Assembly: GCA_012961925.1 (NCBI GenBank)
Contig: DTYK01000303.1
Span: forward strand, 1 to 5,028
Direction of reading: 5' to 3'
DNA from: Candidatus Latescibacterota bacterium
Lineage (GTDB): Bacteria > Latescibacterota > MVCY01 > DTYK01
DNA: 5,028 bases
The notes below the pieces were generated by a model. The model worked only from the letters and a program-made list of their open reading frames with translations, was not told where the DNA came from and did no database searches. The position numbers were made by a program, and so were the translations under genes. Of the stretch, positions 4,759 through 5,028 are shown one piece after another (the first letter of the stretch is position 1; each line of letters starts with the position of its first letter).

Positions 4759-5028
4759 CTACTGCGTCGCCACGTAGTAGTCACCGAGCCTCCGCTCCGC
4801 ACTGAGGAATCGCTCATCACCCGTGCTCAGGTAGTGCTCGGTCAGACCGAGTAGGAGCCAGCCGTTGCCGTAAATCTGCGCCCGGTCCGTCGTAGAAAGC
4901 GGTTGTGGTTTGCCGAAGTGGCCATCCGGATGTTGGTAAGTCAACAGCTCCTCGGCGATGGCCATAAGCTCCGGATAGTTCTCATGTGTCAGACGTTGGG
5001 CACAGGTGAGAGCATAGACCCAGCGGCC
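4759..5028 (-). pseudogene. Six-hairpin glycosidase (GH127/DUF1680-like) fragment, cut at both ends
   Basis: The frame is open from the window edge, so the start is outside. About 89 codons read ‘GRWVYALTCAQRLTHENYPE’, ‘LLTYQHPDGHFGKPQP’, ‘DRAQIYGNGWLLLGLTEHYL’ and ‘GDERFLSAERRLGDYYVATQ’, then TAG at 4759-4761. The repeating helix-hairpin pattern (‘Q..DG.FG’, then ‘G...LLGL.E.Y..TGDERFL.A..RLGDY’) is typical of (alpha/alpha)6-barrel enzymes such as beta-L-arabinofuranosidases, which remove arabinose from plant glycans. These enzymes are much longer and the barrel would continue after ‘GDYYVAT’. The stop comes from a join to another gene's frame, not from a natural C-terminus. The exact family is uncertain. 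Confidence 0.55.

Noticed and set aside
1..5028. tRNA, rRNA, CRISPR array, insertion sequence, riboswitch, replication origin
   Set aside because: I looked on both strands and found no cloverleaf, repeat-spacer pattern, transposase motif, terminal inverted repeats or known riboswitch core.

Overview
The window looks bacterial. Every supportable gene lies on the minus strand, so the region is read from position 5028 down to 1. Genes that keep their 5' ends have clear Shine-Dalgarno sequences, and there is one good sigma70-type promoter (TTGACT, 17 bp, TATGTT). Gene content points to an anaerobic-type or uncultured polysaccharide degrader: pieces of several glycoside-hydrolase-like proteins, a GH2 beta-glucuronidase, a sugar isomerase/epimerase-like TIM barrel and a UroD-family (MtaA/CmuA-like) methyltransferase. 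I cannot name a lineage.

Layout in reading direction: (1) 5028-4759, the 3' part of a six-hairpin (GH127-like) glycosidase, open at the window edge and cut short at 4759. (2) 4753-4166, a mosaic of a glycosidase-like protein with a C-x-C-x-x-C motif, which probably lacks internal blocks. (3) 4251-4048, an out-of-frame C-terminal piece of an unrecognised protein with an in-frame TGA. (4) 4019-3165, an intact 284-residue sugar phosphate isomerase/epimerase-like gene. (5) 3164-3010, a regulatory stretch with a promoter and two TGACCGGT repeats. (6) 3009-2812, a small intact winged-helix DNA-binding protein. (7) 2811-2641, a spacer with leftover protein-like tails. (8) 2640-1548, a GH2 beta-glucuronidase broken by an internal deletion with a frame change and by an amber stop. 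(9) 1469-564, a UroD-family methyltransferase that lacks its C-terminus. (10) 586-2, an open frame of about 195 codons with no start of its own, fused out of frame to the methyltransferase tail and running off the window.

The striking point is that only the isomerase and the small regulator look whole. The other genes are collinear pieces joined at abrupt points, mostly out of frame, and at each junction a short stretch (about 15-25 bp) reads as plausible protein in both frames. The two internal stops can each be explained as TGG (Trp) to TAG or TGA. I see two explanations: a glycan-use locus decaying by deletions between short direct repeats, or a contig with several false joins. The sequence alone cannot decide between them.

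If the ancestral locus was whole, it probably released uronic acid or pentose units from a complex glycan (GH2 and six-hairpin enzymes), passed the sugars through an isomerase/epimerase, and perhaps removed methyl groups through the UroD-family protein, under control of the small regulator. That pathway is inference.
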